From Poa pratensis (lineage: Eukaryota; Streptophyta; Magnoliopsida; Poales; Poaceae), in contig CAMZMU010000089.1 in assembly GCA_947311845.1 (NCBI GenBank), positions 20,155,338-20,219,337 on the forward strand: DNA of 64,000 nucleotides. The letters are read 5' to 3'. Below the pieces are notes generated by a model that worked only from the letters and a program-made list of their open reading frames with translations, did no database searches and was not told the origin of the DNA. The position numbers were made by a program, and so were the translations under genes. This document shows, in pieces, positions 35,375 to 45,903 of this stretch (its first letter is position 1; every line of letters starts with the position of its first letter).

Positions 35375-36952
35375 TCTTCTATATCTAAATAGGAATGACC
35401 CACTACAAGGAATTCTCTCAACATGCAAGCTATACACCTCATCAAGTCTCTAATTGGTCCATGTCATTTTTCTTTGAGCCACCTCGTCACTATACCACGT
35501 CATTAGCTAGGAAAACTAAAGGTACGCCGTTCAATTCATGTGTTCAGTTTATATTCGGTGCATTTAATATATTCACGGCACACTTCAGCCCACAAGCAGC
35601 CCCATTGCTTCATCTTCATTAATGATTCGATCAACAGCCTCATGCCCTTCCTCTTCTCCACGATCTTAACCAAGAAATTGATGGAGGCATCCGAGGAGTC
35701 TGCGGAAAACTCGCGTGGAGGGGCAAACGTGCTAATAAAGACCTTGCTCATATTCAAGATGCGCCATATATATTCATCGCTCGGCTTCTCCACCTTGACC
35801 TTCCTGTGCAACATGTTTCTCATCATGAGCTCTGCCCAGTTCTCAACTTTGATAGGTGCTGAATAGTGTGGTCGTTGATATATGATTCTTCGCCTTCTTT
35901 TTTCACTTCGCCTTGCCTAGGCGATTTGAATGACGGAGATGTCACGCTGCAACTTATCTGTCGTTCTCTTCCGATCTCTTTTTCCTGGTCTCTCTCGGTT
36001 GTCTTCACTGGCGTGGGATTTGGTAGTCTAATTTGATTAATTGACCCAACATGCTAGGATGTCTGATTTGATATGCTTCCTCTCTCTTGGGCTCTTTTTG
36101 TTCCGGATGGGAGTTCCATCAATTGAGTTGTTGCGCTCCTGACATAGGTTGTCTCATGGGTCCTTCTTCATCTATCCGATGCTAACAGGGGAATCAAGAC
36201 TTAGCTACATGTTCACCCTACGATGTGATCTTTGTATGATGTCAGTGAAATTTAACCACTCGGTGTTGGCTGAAAACGAAGAAACCAAAATGCCTATTCC
36301 TCATGCAGGTCCATTGTTTGGTGCAGCGGAAGACAAAAACTGAATTCTGCATAAATGGTTATAATGGTATTGACCATCTCTTGCCAAGTCGTCTAAATCC
36401 TGTCTATATCTTGGCATCTGAATCATACATGCATTTGATCTTGCTTTTATCTGATTATGCAGAGAAAGGGGAATCAGCAACTGCAATGTCGCAATGTTCA
36501 CACATCTGCCGAGTTTTGTGTGGTTAAATTTGATTAGTAGCTTCATAAGTGGTAGGGCGAGAATCAATTGTTGGTAGCCCTGTTCTGTTGTTCAGATCAA
36601 ATCGTAGTGCTTATTCACTGGCTGTTTTGTTTATTTTTTCTTAATCATGTTGTTTATAATGTCTTTTGCTCTTGGGTATAATGAACCATGAAGAGATACT
36701 ATCGATATAAAAAATTCAAGTTTAGTCAACAAATTCGCTATTGTCATTTATCAAAGATTGGTGTTCATGACACACACCTACTTTTAAAACCATTTCACAA
36801 CTCAACATACCCGATCAACGTTTTTTTCTCATACAAAACACCGTTGCAGATAACTGATATTAATGTTTTGTTATTCTTTCTAAACAATCATTTTGGGAGC
36901 CAACAACAATGTTAACATGATTTCCCGCTGCAACGCGCGGGGCATCATCTAG
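35375..36952 (+). mobile_element. Helitron (non-autonomous), 1.58 kb
   Basis: The 3' end GCATCATCTAG precedes host T (36953). A hairpin CCCGCTGCAACGCGCGGG lies at 36924-36941, 11 bases before the end. The best 5' end is TCTTCTATATCTAAATAGGA after host A at 35374. The 3' end is clear; the 5' end is inferred from resemblance to other plant Helitron 5' ends. A minus-strand open frame at 35536-35826 (96 codons) might be a captured exon, but I do not recognise it. Confidence 0.75.
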
Positions 36953-37446
36953 TTTCAAGAGAGAGTGAGACCCTGCAAACATCGCTATTTTTCGACAGCT
37001 TTGTTGCTTCATGGTCATCGCATCGATCATGCGCGTGTACCACTTGGAAAAATGTTCTCAGAAACAAGAGAAGAACAGTTTGTGGTCTCTCTCCTAGATA
37101 TATATGTACTGTATAGCTCAAGCCTGAAATATTCCTACGCGTGAGGTCGACTCGCGTCCAAGGTCAAACCTGAAAGCGAAATTTTACCAATATTGTACTC
37201 AGCTACACCACCAATAATTCAAACGCAAGAACGTTCTAGAGATTATCCTATATATCCTGCACGCACGCATGTACCATGACGTATATATGGTCCGTGCAAC
37301 AAGATTGTCCTTCGGCTGTGGGTCCTGACATGACCACGACATACTCGTCCACGGAAATATTCCTACGCGTAAAAACCTGTGGTAGGGAAACCGTGCGGCC
37401 GGTGGCGTACGTGTTGAGTTGGAAGAGGGCACAAACAAGCCTAATC
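36953..37446. other. Intergenic, no gene recognised
   Basis: Nothing supportable was seen. The repeated pair ATATTCCTACGCGT at about 37129 and 37358 is noted. Confidence 0.4.
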
Positions 37447-37459
37447 AGCACAATGTTTG

Positions 37460-38469
37460 GGGATTGGAAAATTCTTATTGGAAAAAATTATGGAGAATGA
37501 AAGTTCCTCCAAAGGTTCGGAATTTCTGGTGGAGGGTTATTAAAGAATACATCCCATGCCGTGCTGTGCTGAATGGGAGGCATATTGAGAAGCTGCCGTT
37601 TTGCAAAGATTGTGGAAGGAAGGAGTCTATATTCCATGCAATCTTTGAATGCACCTAGGCAAAATTGTTCTGGCACGAACTCAAGGAGGTGACATCAGTT
37701 AAGCTGCCGAGCCTACATGAGAGTACCTGGGCTATTGATATTGTCGACATCAAGCGGGTTTCTCCGACTAATGTTGCGATCATCTTAATGTGGAGGATGG
37801 GCTGTGTGGTCTGAGCGAAACGCTAGATACCATGAAGAGACGGGAAGAACAGTGGCGCAGTCTGTCAAATGGATTGCGGATATTGCCTTGGATCTTTCTA
37901 TCTTAGGTCGCTCGTCCCAAGGGCGGCCAGCCAAAGTTCGTGCCAGATGGCGGGCACCTCCTAAAAATGTTCTCAAGATGAACGTGGACACAAGCTTCTA
38001 CGCGTCAGAGGAGGAAGGTGCAACTGGCATGATCTTGCGAGATCATGAAGGTGTAATGAGGAGAGGACAAGCTATATGGTACGATCAGGCAGTTAATGCC
38101 ATGACGATGGAGGCTCTGGCTATTCGTGATGGTCTGAAGCTAGCTGCCGATATTGGACTTAGCCATGTGGTGATTGAATCAGATTCATCGGAGGTCGTCA
38201 AGCTATGGAAGGAGCGTCATCTTGGACGCTCAGAAATTACTGCCATCATTAGAGAGATTGAAGAGCTCAGCCGCAATTTGATGCAATTCTAGCTGGAGTA
38301 TGTTAATCGGGATGCTAATGAAGGAGCACATCTTTGTGCTAAGCAGGCTTCGACTAGTAGGAGGAGATGTCTTTGGATTAATTATGTACCTTCCTTTTTA
38401 GTTGCTTGCCTGCAAAATGATTGTAAGCCCGATGATTGATTAATGGAAGCTATTGATTCGCAAAAAAAA
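37460..38469 (+). mobile_element. 5'-truncated LINE with zf-RVT and RNase H remnants
   Basis: AGCACAATGTTTG lies at 37447-37459 and 38470-38482, a perfect 13-bp target duplication, and the insert ends in an A run. The coding parts are pseudogenic. 37494-37658 encodes a zf-RVT-like block (MKVPPKVRNFWWRVIKE, CKDCGRKESIFHAIFEC), then a stop. 37804-38292 encodes an RNase H domain (MNVDTSFY, MEALAIRDGLKLA, VIESDSSEVVKLW) with VNRDANEGAH after another stop. The four acidic positions of the RNase H core (D, E, D, D) are still visible. Plant L1-type LINEs carry such a C-terminal RNase H. Confidence 0.88.
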
Positions 38470-38528
38470 AGCACAATGTTTGATAATGTAGTCTTTATCT
38501 AAGACATTGTATTTTGAAACAAAAGAAC

Positions 38529-38858
38529 CTTTTTTTGCGTAACCGGTGAGCTTTATTAAACCAGGAAAATAGTGTCTATACAACCTTCGACGAGTAGGGC
38601 TGCCACGCAGGGCGGTCCAGCCTCGTCTAACACACCACACTCACGCTTACCTAACTGCGCAAGACTATGCATGCGCAACTTTGATCTTCCGCACTTCCTA
38701 ATCAGGCGTTCCCCGTATGATTGCCTGCGCTTCCGATAATACACTCCATAATGTAGACCTATTCTTCACCTTACCATTCAAAGCCGTCACAACATTGGCA
38801 CAATCAGATTCTAGAATTCCTGGCCCTCGACAACAACTCTCCATGTACGGCAGCCCTT
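38529..38858 (-). mobile_element. Short LINE 3' fragment with RNase H remnant
   Basis: On the minus strand the fragment reads ILESDCANVVTALNGKVKN, then VLSEAQAII, later LAQLGKRECGVLDEAGPPCV, which is the end of an RNase H domain, and finishes TTTAATAAAGCTCACCGGTT before poly(A) at 38529-38535. CAAAAGAAC at 38520-38528 and 38859-38867 is a probable 9-bp target duplication. One or more stops interrupt the frame. Confidence 0.75.
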
Positions 38859-38867
38859 CAAAAGAAC

Positions 38868-41515
38868 ATTTATGCAATGAATTATTATCTCTAAGTACTA
38901 CGTACCTCTAACAATTAATGTTCCTTCGCTTCGAACATTGTGGTATGGTTAAGAATATACAAAAAGTATAATGAAGATAAGGCATCTCTGACGATAGAGA
39001 AAATCATATTATTTTTGTCACTAAAAGATCATTTCTTAGGTAAGAGAAGACATACATCTATTTTTCATTTCTCTTTCCTCTAACATACCAATTATCATGC
39101 CATTGTACATGACTTAAGCACATCTTAATCAGGCCAAGGTGTCAACATATGGATAGGGGTTCGTTGATTTATTATCTCATCTAGATTGCTGATGCATGCC
39201 CTTATACTCCGGTCATGATCACGGGCCTTGAAGATATTTCCAATAATACACTCTAAATTAAGAAGACTATGTTTAGACAATAGGATAATTGTCTTTTCGG
39301 TTTTTATCTTCGAATGTCCACATCAAAACAATATCTAAATGACGTTCAAGACGTCGATACCAAATGTCCCACAAAAGGGCGAGGATATCCTAAAACCGGC
39401 AATACAACTGCACGTCACTCGTTTCTTTACTGGACTACCCAGAAGCAGAGACCAGATTAACAACAATTATTGTAATTTGGCACCATGAAAAAACTTTCAA
39501 GAAAATAGAAAAACACATACATGAACCAAAGCAATCCAACACGAGAAAAGAGCTCCTACGTCTTTCAGGCCTCTCCATCGCCGCCATCTCCTCACTCTTC
39601 CACCTCACTCTAAAGGACATAAACAACACAAAAGATTATTTATCTAAAAAACAAACCCTAGTTCAACTTTCGCATCATGTAAAAATGAACAAAACAATTT
39701 CAAACATCTATACTAACTATACATATTCATAAACTTTGGAAATAAGGTATCTGGGGTTATTTCATGGAAGATGTGGATACTTAAAAGAATGTGACAGTTG
39801 GAGAACAAGACACCAGATGCTGGCGAACCATCATATCGGTTTTATTTTTTTACAAAATTCCAATCTACAGAGTTGCCGATGTACATGTCACCCTCCGGGC
39901 CGGACGACACGCGGTGGCTGGCTGCGCGCGCGGGCGACGTCGCCACCACCGTAACCAGCGGGGAATTCCTCCCACCTCCAAAATTCCTATCCTCGACGCC
40001 CGTACACCCCAGATTCTCCTCTCTTCTCCCCACCGGAGACAGACACGTCCATCTCCACTCCACGGAGATCGATATTGGTGCAAGTCCACATCCAAGCCTG
40101 GAATTCCGGAACGGCGCCACCCGCCACTACATTTGCCTGATCGTGAGGTGGAATGAATACTCCAATAGAATAGCGGTCTCCTCTTTGTCCATCTGTGCAC
40201 TCCCGCCCGTACAGAAAAGGATCATCCTTCGGTCCTTCCCTGCGGTTTCTCCCGGCCATATATATTCTTCTCTCCGAATGTTCGGCAGCATAGAGCGGCT
40301 GCCACAGTGCCAATGATTGGTGGCGGGGCAGAGCACATGGCCTAGATTTTCACCAGCCATTACCGGAAACAACAACGACAACACTTAATTTATCAAAGAA
40401 AAAATGGCTTGAATACAAGTCAAGAACAGACAGACAAATAGGGCCCAGCTGCTATAGGTGTTCCCAGAACACGCACGATTCTAAAATACACCGGAAAGTT
40501 CTGCAGAAAAATATGACCAGCTGAAAATGGTGAGTTATTGGAGAGGCGCCAACTGCTAGTGCCACTAGAGTGATTGTGAATGTAGTTTCTCCGGTTTCTA
40601 GAAAAAAATTAAAGAGTTGCTCGCCCCAAGTTAGACTATTTTCAGCAAGACGAAATGTCCTGTGCCGCATTTTCTTACTCATGTCCGACTGTCCGTCAAA
40701 CATGCAACCGTATTGTACGAACTCTAATAAATACTAGGCACGCCGGACCTAATTAACTCGCTTCTTCAAACTTCACTCTTTTGTGAATTTATTTCTTCAT
40801 ACCTTCCCCTCGCGGGTCTATGTATCAATTGATGCAGAGGTTGGGTTACCCCATTTTCAAAACAAAACAAAAACCTTCCCCTCAACCGGCCTCGCCACCG
40901 AGAGATCCACATCGTTGAATCTACCGTAATCGCCTCTATAGCCTGCCTTCCACCTCGCTCACCGTCAAGGTGGAACGTTGTTATTACCTTCCGGTCACGA
41001 TGGGCTTCGAGAGTGCTAGTTGTCGTTTCTAGAGTTTTTTCCCCGCTTTGAACCTCCCCTGGATCGCCTTGTTCCTCCTCCCGCTTCTCCCCATCACCCA
41101 TCTCCGTGTACAGCGAGCGTTCACTTCCTAGCACGAGAGAGCAAACATTCACCAATTAGATTTTTAAAATATCCTTTTACCTTTTGTTATGATCAATCTG
41201 TGTGCATCGTTTTTATCCATCAAGGGGGGTTACACCAAGAATGACAGGCTTGAAGGAAAAATGCAGAGAAAACAAAAGTAGCTAAGCCAGTCTATCTGCA
41301 TGCATGGGTGGTTAGTCAGTACACGCCCTTGCTTTCTCGTACTGCCTGCTGTCCTTCTGGCCTAAGAAGTTTTGTCTCATTCCGTCCTATTTTTTCACAA
41401 CGGCGCCGCCCATCTCCTTTCAGATAGACACCACCTGAATTCCTCTGCCACAAGAAGCTCTCAAGTCTCAACGGTTGCAGGATTGCACAGGTGTCTCACT
41501 TCCCGGAGCAATATA
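38868..41515. other. Intergenic, no gene recognised
   Basis: A 172-codon plus-strand frame at 39798-40316 has no recognisable domain and lies in GC-biased sequence with equally long frames on the other strand, so I do not call it. A micro-retroinsertion at 40812-40872 is listed separately. Confidence 0.4.
40812..40872 (+). mobile_element. Micro-retroinsertion (61 nt, plus strand)
   Basis: ACCTTCCCCTC at 40801-40811 and 40873-40883 flanks a 61-nt insert containing GATGCAGAGGTTGGGTTACC and ending in an A-rich tail. GATGCAGAGG...CCCC...TTTTCAAAA is the 3' end pattern I know from cereal LINEs. Confidence 0.75.
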
Positions 41516-41845
41516 CTCCCTCCGTTTCAAAATACAAGGCGCGCTATTTTTGTGCTGGTCTTCGGTGTCCAATTTTGACCGTTAATATATAATAAATTAT
41601 GTGGATCTAGAATGTATAAATGGCACCGTTGGATTCGTCTTGCACAATTTTTTCATTCCATATATTTTTATAATAATTTTATGGTCATATTATAGGTACT
41701 AGCAAAATGCCCGTGCGTTGCAACGGGAGAGAAAAATTCAACTCAACAGCAATATGTTTTCTTTAAATTGTTCTTACCAAATCAAGGACAATGGTAAGGA
41801 ACAAACAGTTACAACATTGCTTCAAATCAAATATTCTGTTCAAAC

Positions 41846-42184
41846 ATGCCCTGTGCATCCACCATCTGTCAACTGTGGCAATACCCGGTGAGCATCAAGT
41901 TCCATGACCTGACATGCTTCCTCGGCATCGAATCGAACAGCCTGCGCGCCATGGTGATGTCCCCGTTCTATACATAGCAGCTGACCATGGCGTTCCACGC
42001 AAAGGTGTTCCGCTCGAGCATTCCGTCAAACACCCTTCGAGCATCAAGCACGCGGCCGAGGCGGGCATAGCTTGACACCAGGATGGTGCTCGTGCGAACG
42101 TTCCCCCCGGAGATAGCGTCGGCGAGGACTCTCGCGTCCTCGAGCATTCCACTCTGTCAGTACGCAGAAATCATGGTGTTCGAC
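41846..42184 (-). pseudogene. Captured pentatricopeptide-repeat (PPR) gene fragment
   Basis: Minus-strand translation gives PPR units in one frame: NTMISAY, then GMLEDARVLADAI, TSTILVSSYARLGRVLDARR, VFDGMLERNTFAWNAMVSCY, an in-frame stop, NGDITMARRLFDSMPRKHV, then SWNLMLTGYC and another stop. The pattern WN.M...Y...G....AR.LFD.MP is diagnostic of PLS-type PPR proteins, which act in organellar RNA processing. About three repeats are kept with at least three stops, so the fragment is not functional. It lies entirely inside the Helitron, which indicates capture from a host gene elsewhere. Confidence 0.82.
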
Positions 42185-42197
42185 TCCCGCCTCCTCC

Positions 42198-42363
42198 GAT
42201 CCGGGGAGAGCGCGTGGTGGAGCTCGGCGCCGGGTGCGGTCTCGAGGAAGTGGAGGCGGCGCTGCCGGATCCTGCACGGAGATCCGGGGAGAGCGCGTGG
42301 TGGAGCTCGGCGCCGGGTGCGGTCTCGAGGAAGTGGAGGCGACGCTGCTGGATCCTGCATGTA
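42198..42363. repeat. 83-bp tandem duplication inside the Helitron
   Basis: The unit starting GATCCGGGGAGAGCGCGTGG at 42198 repeats at 42281 with very few differences (for example GGCGGCGCTGCC against GGCGACGCTGCT). Confidence 0.9.
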
Positions 42364-43152
42364 GAAGCATCGATCCGGCGCGGGGGCGTGTGGACTGGTA
42401 GTCTGGTACCCCTCTCCTACGCGTGACGTACACACAGACGGCCATCGGCGGTGCCGCGGCGGAGGCTTGCACGCGCGCCGGTTTCCAACTGGGCGTGCGG
42501 GGAACTCCATACGCACGGAGATTGGCGATGTCCGGCCGGCGTATCTGGGCGGCTGAGGGAAAGTCGACCCACGGGGTGGGAGGCGGCGCTGTTGCGGGAG
42601 GAGCCGGCGCTGGGTCGGGGAAGGCGGCGATGCAGGGATGCGCGTGTTTTTTTTGCGTCTGGCGAACAGAAAACGTTTCTATCAGTTTTAACTGGACTGC
42701 GGTCTGATTGCCCGTGCGCTGCTACGGACAAATATAATTTTATACTATAATATAATTGTGGATTTGTACATGCATCGGAGGTTGTGAAAGATCATTTGGA
42801 AGTTTATTTGTTGTAGATCTCACCGTCAAAAGGCAATATTATGTCAACAGACGAAGAAAAATCAAACTTTGGCTATGTATTTCACAAATCTAAGCACTCC
42901 TCATCGATGTGACTACAATTAATAAATCAATATATATCTTCCATTTTTTGCACTCAAATTGACAAGTAAATAAAAACATATATGTCTGAATTAACATCAG
43001 GTGAAGCGAGCGATTTGTATGCACTTGATAAAGCATCCATCATTTGCACTTGTATGCTATCATTAGCTTAGTACCAGTTGGGACAAGTGACGGAAATTGT
43101 ACCAAACGCTCAACCAAGAGAACCACCAATCATTTGCTTATTAGGAAAGGCA

Positions 43153-43180
43153 GCTTCTCCGCAAAAAAATAAAAAAAAAA
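43153..43180 (+). mobile_element. Micro-retroinsertion (28 nt, plus strand)
   Basis: TAGGAAAGGCA at 43142-43152 and 43181-43191 flanks GCTTCTCCGC plus an A-rich tail. It lies inside the Helitron and so may have arrived with it. Confidence 0.65.
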
Positions 43181-43655
43181 TAGGAAAGGCAAGGCAGCTA
43201 GCTGAACGCTCGTGGGAGCTCTTTTTTCTCAGGCTATGCTGCTGCACGCCTGCACTCCATACGACACGGAGACTAATGTATCGGGACTGGACTCGGTGGA
43301 TGGAGCTGGGCTCGTCCTTTCTGGCGCACGTCATGTAGAACACTGCTGGACCTGGGCCAACCGGCATGATCACGCGAGCCAGTTCGTTAGGTAGTGCGAC
43401 GGCCCATCAAAATAGCCACGCCGCGACGAAAGTTTTAGTACCACCTTGACTAATTAAGGAGCTGTTAGGAGCGCGGGATTTTTTACGTACAAACCAAACG
43501 AAGCGCGACGGACGACGTACGTACCAACCACGGACGAAAAAACGGGAGGAAGAAACCTTAGCTATATTATATAGTAGAGATAAATCATGGTCAAAGTTGG
43601 ACGTCGTTGACCAGCGAAATTAAAGGGCGCCTTGTATTTTGGGATGGAGGGAGTA

Positions 43656-44457
43656 ACTCATATAAAGATGGACATGGACATATATATGGGTGGTCTACAC
43701 TTTGTTGATTAGTGGGGTAGTATTATGTTCTACAGAATAATGATGATAGATTATGTGTCTGTGTACATATAGTAGCACTAACAGCCGGCACTAATCCCTT
43801 GCTTGATTGGGGAACCTTAATATAGGAGAGAAAGACAGTAGAGGGGACAAAAGAAGATAGAACCCCAGAAAAGGATGAAAAGAGTGCCTTTGCTTTGCTA
43901 CCTAGCTCCAGACACACCAGTTATTTTTCTTGTCAAGGAGTTCTTTGTTTCTCTTCCTTGTTTAGTTGTTGTGTGTAAGCTTGGAGTACTCGCTTGGAAA
44001 CCACTTACTAATACAGTGTAAATTAAGTTACTTAATTAGTTCTTCATCCCTACGTATGTGTTTGTATGAATCCTGACGAACCACCCCCAAAAGAAATATT
44101 CTTTGCTTGAAAGAGAATACTACCAACCACACAATCTGAAAGAAAAAAGGCAATTCACAAAAGGAAAGGAACAAGGAAGAGAGCATCTGGTTAATCTAGG
44201 CACTGAAATATCTTCATTTTTCATCATCATCATCATCACCATGGACGACAGAAACTAGAACAAAATCCTAAATGATCCATCAATATTTTGCAACATGCAG
44301 ATCCAAAGGCTATTACTCAACCATGTTGTGATGATCCTTCGATCATTTCTCATCATATATCTAAAACTCTAGCAAAGACCTCATACAACAAGATGAAGAG
44401 GCGACAAGCAAACTGCGGACGCGTCCAGCGAGATCCACATACACCGATGGGTCGATC
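43656..44457. other. 3' flank of the SAUR gene
   Basis: AT-rich sequence, including a (CAT)n microsatellite near 44221-44240. No gene was recognised. Confidence 0.45.
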
Positions 44458-44874
44458 TTACGCCCTGAAGCAGCCGGCGATGTGGAAGGGGAGGTGGCCC
44501 GAGGAGCCGCCATGGTGGTGGTGGTGGCCGCCGGAGATGAGGCCGCCTTGGCCTTGGTGGCCACCGTGCTTCTGGACGCGGTGGTCGATGATCCCCTGGA
44601 CGCGGCGAAAGTTGTCGACGCCGCAGGGGATGGTGATGGCGCCCTGCTGCTGGAAGCCGTACTCCTCCTCGGCCTCCTTGAGCAGTCCCACGAAAAGCGG
44701 GTGCTTCAGGTACCCCACCGGAACCACGAACCTCTCCTCCTCCTCCGCGCCGCCGCCCACCTGCCCCACCACCCGCACCGACATGCATCCCTTCGGCGGC
44801 ATCGAGCCTCCGCCGGTCGATCCCCCCGCCGCCGCGGCAGAAGAGTGCTGCTTCCTCAGCAGGTGAACGCCCAT
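44458..44874 (-). CDS. SAUR family (small auxin-up RNA) protein, single exon
   Basis: An intronless frame of 138 residues, as usual for SAUR genes. The start MGVHLLRKQHSSAAAA is followed by the core: GCMSVRVVGQ, then RFVVPVGYLKHPLFVGLLKE, AEEEYGFQQQGAITIPCGVD, NFRRVQGII (about residues 30-100). This is the auxin-inducible domain that inhibits PP2C.D phosphatases to promote plasma-membrane proton pumping and cell expansion. The C-terminal tail is Gly/His-rich with HHHHH and ends FHIAGCFRA. A TATA-like CTCATATACA (minus strand, 45111-45120) lies about 240 bp upstream. The frame is intact. A longer overlapping frame in another register on the same strand is a shadow. Confidence 0.92.
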   Translation of the reverse strand: MGVHLLRKQHSSAAAAGGSTGGGSMPPKGCMSVRVVGQVGGGAEEEERFVVPVGYLKHPLFVGLLKEAEEEYGFQQQGAITIPCGVDNFRRVQGIIDHRVQKHGGHQGQGGLISGGHHHHHGGSSGHLPFHIAGCFRA

Positions 44875-45827
44875 ATATTACCCCTGTCGACCAAGAAAAC
44901 GCTAGCCCGCCCCTGACACCCGGACCACGACGTACGGCGGCGTCAGAGCGCGCAGCGGCGACACGGCGGACGCTGCATGGCCATGCTAGGAGATGAGTGG
45001 TGTGGTTAGGGTTGGTAGACTGGACTGCCTGGGTTTTCCCTCTCGCTCGGCTACGGCGCCTGTGCTCTGCGTGTTGCGACTGGGGGAGGAGAGGCGAGGC
45101 GAGGCGCGCGTGTATATGAGGTGGGAGGAGCGGGCTGCTGCGGTTTGTTGCCATCTGCGATTCCTTTTTTCATTTTCCTTTTAGTATTTATTTTCGTGTA
45201 TCTAAAATCTCTGGCCATAAATGTCGCACAGCACAGTATCCTCACGAAAATGATCTTGGCGATCAAATAATCAATTCCGCGCGTTTATTTAGCCACGTTT
45301 ACTCCATGATTTATGCAGATTTTGTAGTATCATGGTGTCTTCTTCCATCTGTTTCTTTCTATAAAAACTTCTGATTTAATTTTCCTCTGTGATCTTCACC
45401 GGTTGTGTTGTTTCGGTGCATATTTGAGAGAGATCAGTGTGCTACATGTGTCTGCATCAGTGCATCATCGGCGTGTCTTTTGGGTACAGAGTGTAGCCGT
45501 GTAGGCTATACTGTATAGGCAATCAGCTGCTGGGTGTCGCACAGTCTCATGACACTTCGGTTCTTGGTGATGCTAGCTTAGCTAGTACGAGTACCTAGAG
45601 TAGATCGATCGGTGGGCACTAAACCCGGGGGGCAGGTCGGTCCGGCCCGGTTGTGGACGACACCGTTAAAGGACAATGCAGTCCGTAGAGAGCTACGTAC
45701 ATGTGTTGAATTTTCATATGTTACTCGATTGGCATCCAAATATATTGTGATTGCAATTTTTCTATCGTAATAATATGCGAATTAATTGACTAAATGTTGA
45801 TCAATCTTCTGCCTTAACAATCACAAT
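44875..45827 (-). promoter_or_regulatory. SAUR 5' leader, promoter and upstream spacer
   Basis: A TATA-like element at 45111-45120 (CATATACA on the minus strand) is followed by a CG-rich leader toward the ATG at 44874. I found no AuxRE that I would call. Farther upstream, 45611-45694 holds a sequence repeated at 52683-52806. Confidence 0.5.
45611..45694 (+). repeat. Dispersed repeat, copy 1
   Basis: GGTGGGCACTAAACCC, then GGCCCGGTTGTGGACGACAC and AATGCAGTC recur in order at 52683-52806 on the same strand. The two copies flank the large LINE. Confidence 0.75.
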
Positions 45828-45903
45828 ACACTATGAGAGCGTAAGTTGAAAATATTGTTCTGACGGGAAGTCAACTCTGTTTTTAGGTCAGGCTCTGGCG
45901 ACT

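Larger units (their letters stand above)
41699..43580 (-). mobile_element. Helitron (non-autonomous) with captured PPR fragment
   Basis: On the minus strand the 5' end is TCTCTACTATATAATATAGC after A, and the 3' end is GCATTTTGCTAG before T. A hairpin CCCGTTGCAACGCACGGG (41710-41727) lies 11 bases before the end. Host A at 41698 and T at 43581 restore an AT target inside the Stowaway MITE. It has no Rep/helicase. It contains a PPR gene fragment, an 83-bp tandem duplication and a micro-retroinsertion. Confidence 0.9.
41516..43653. mobile_element. Stowaway MITE split by a Helitron
   Basis: Outer ends CTCCCTCCGTTTCAAAATAC and GTATTTTGGGATGGAGGGAG fragments are complementary and flanked by TA (41514-41515 and 43654-43655). 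Removing the Helitron at 41699-43580 leaves a 256-bp MITE. Confidence 0.85.

Noticed and set aside
39798..40316. 172-codon plus-strand open frame
   Set aside because: GC-biased sequence with comparably long frames on the opposite strand, no recognisable domain and no start context or splice support.
44381..45154. 257-codon minus-strand frame over the SAUR gene
   Set aside because: Different register from the clear SAUR frame and Arg/Pro-rich shadow composition.
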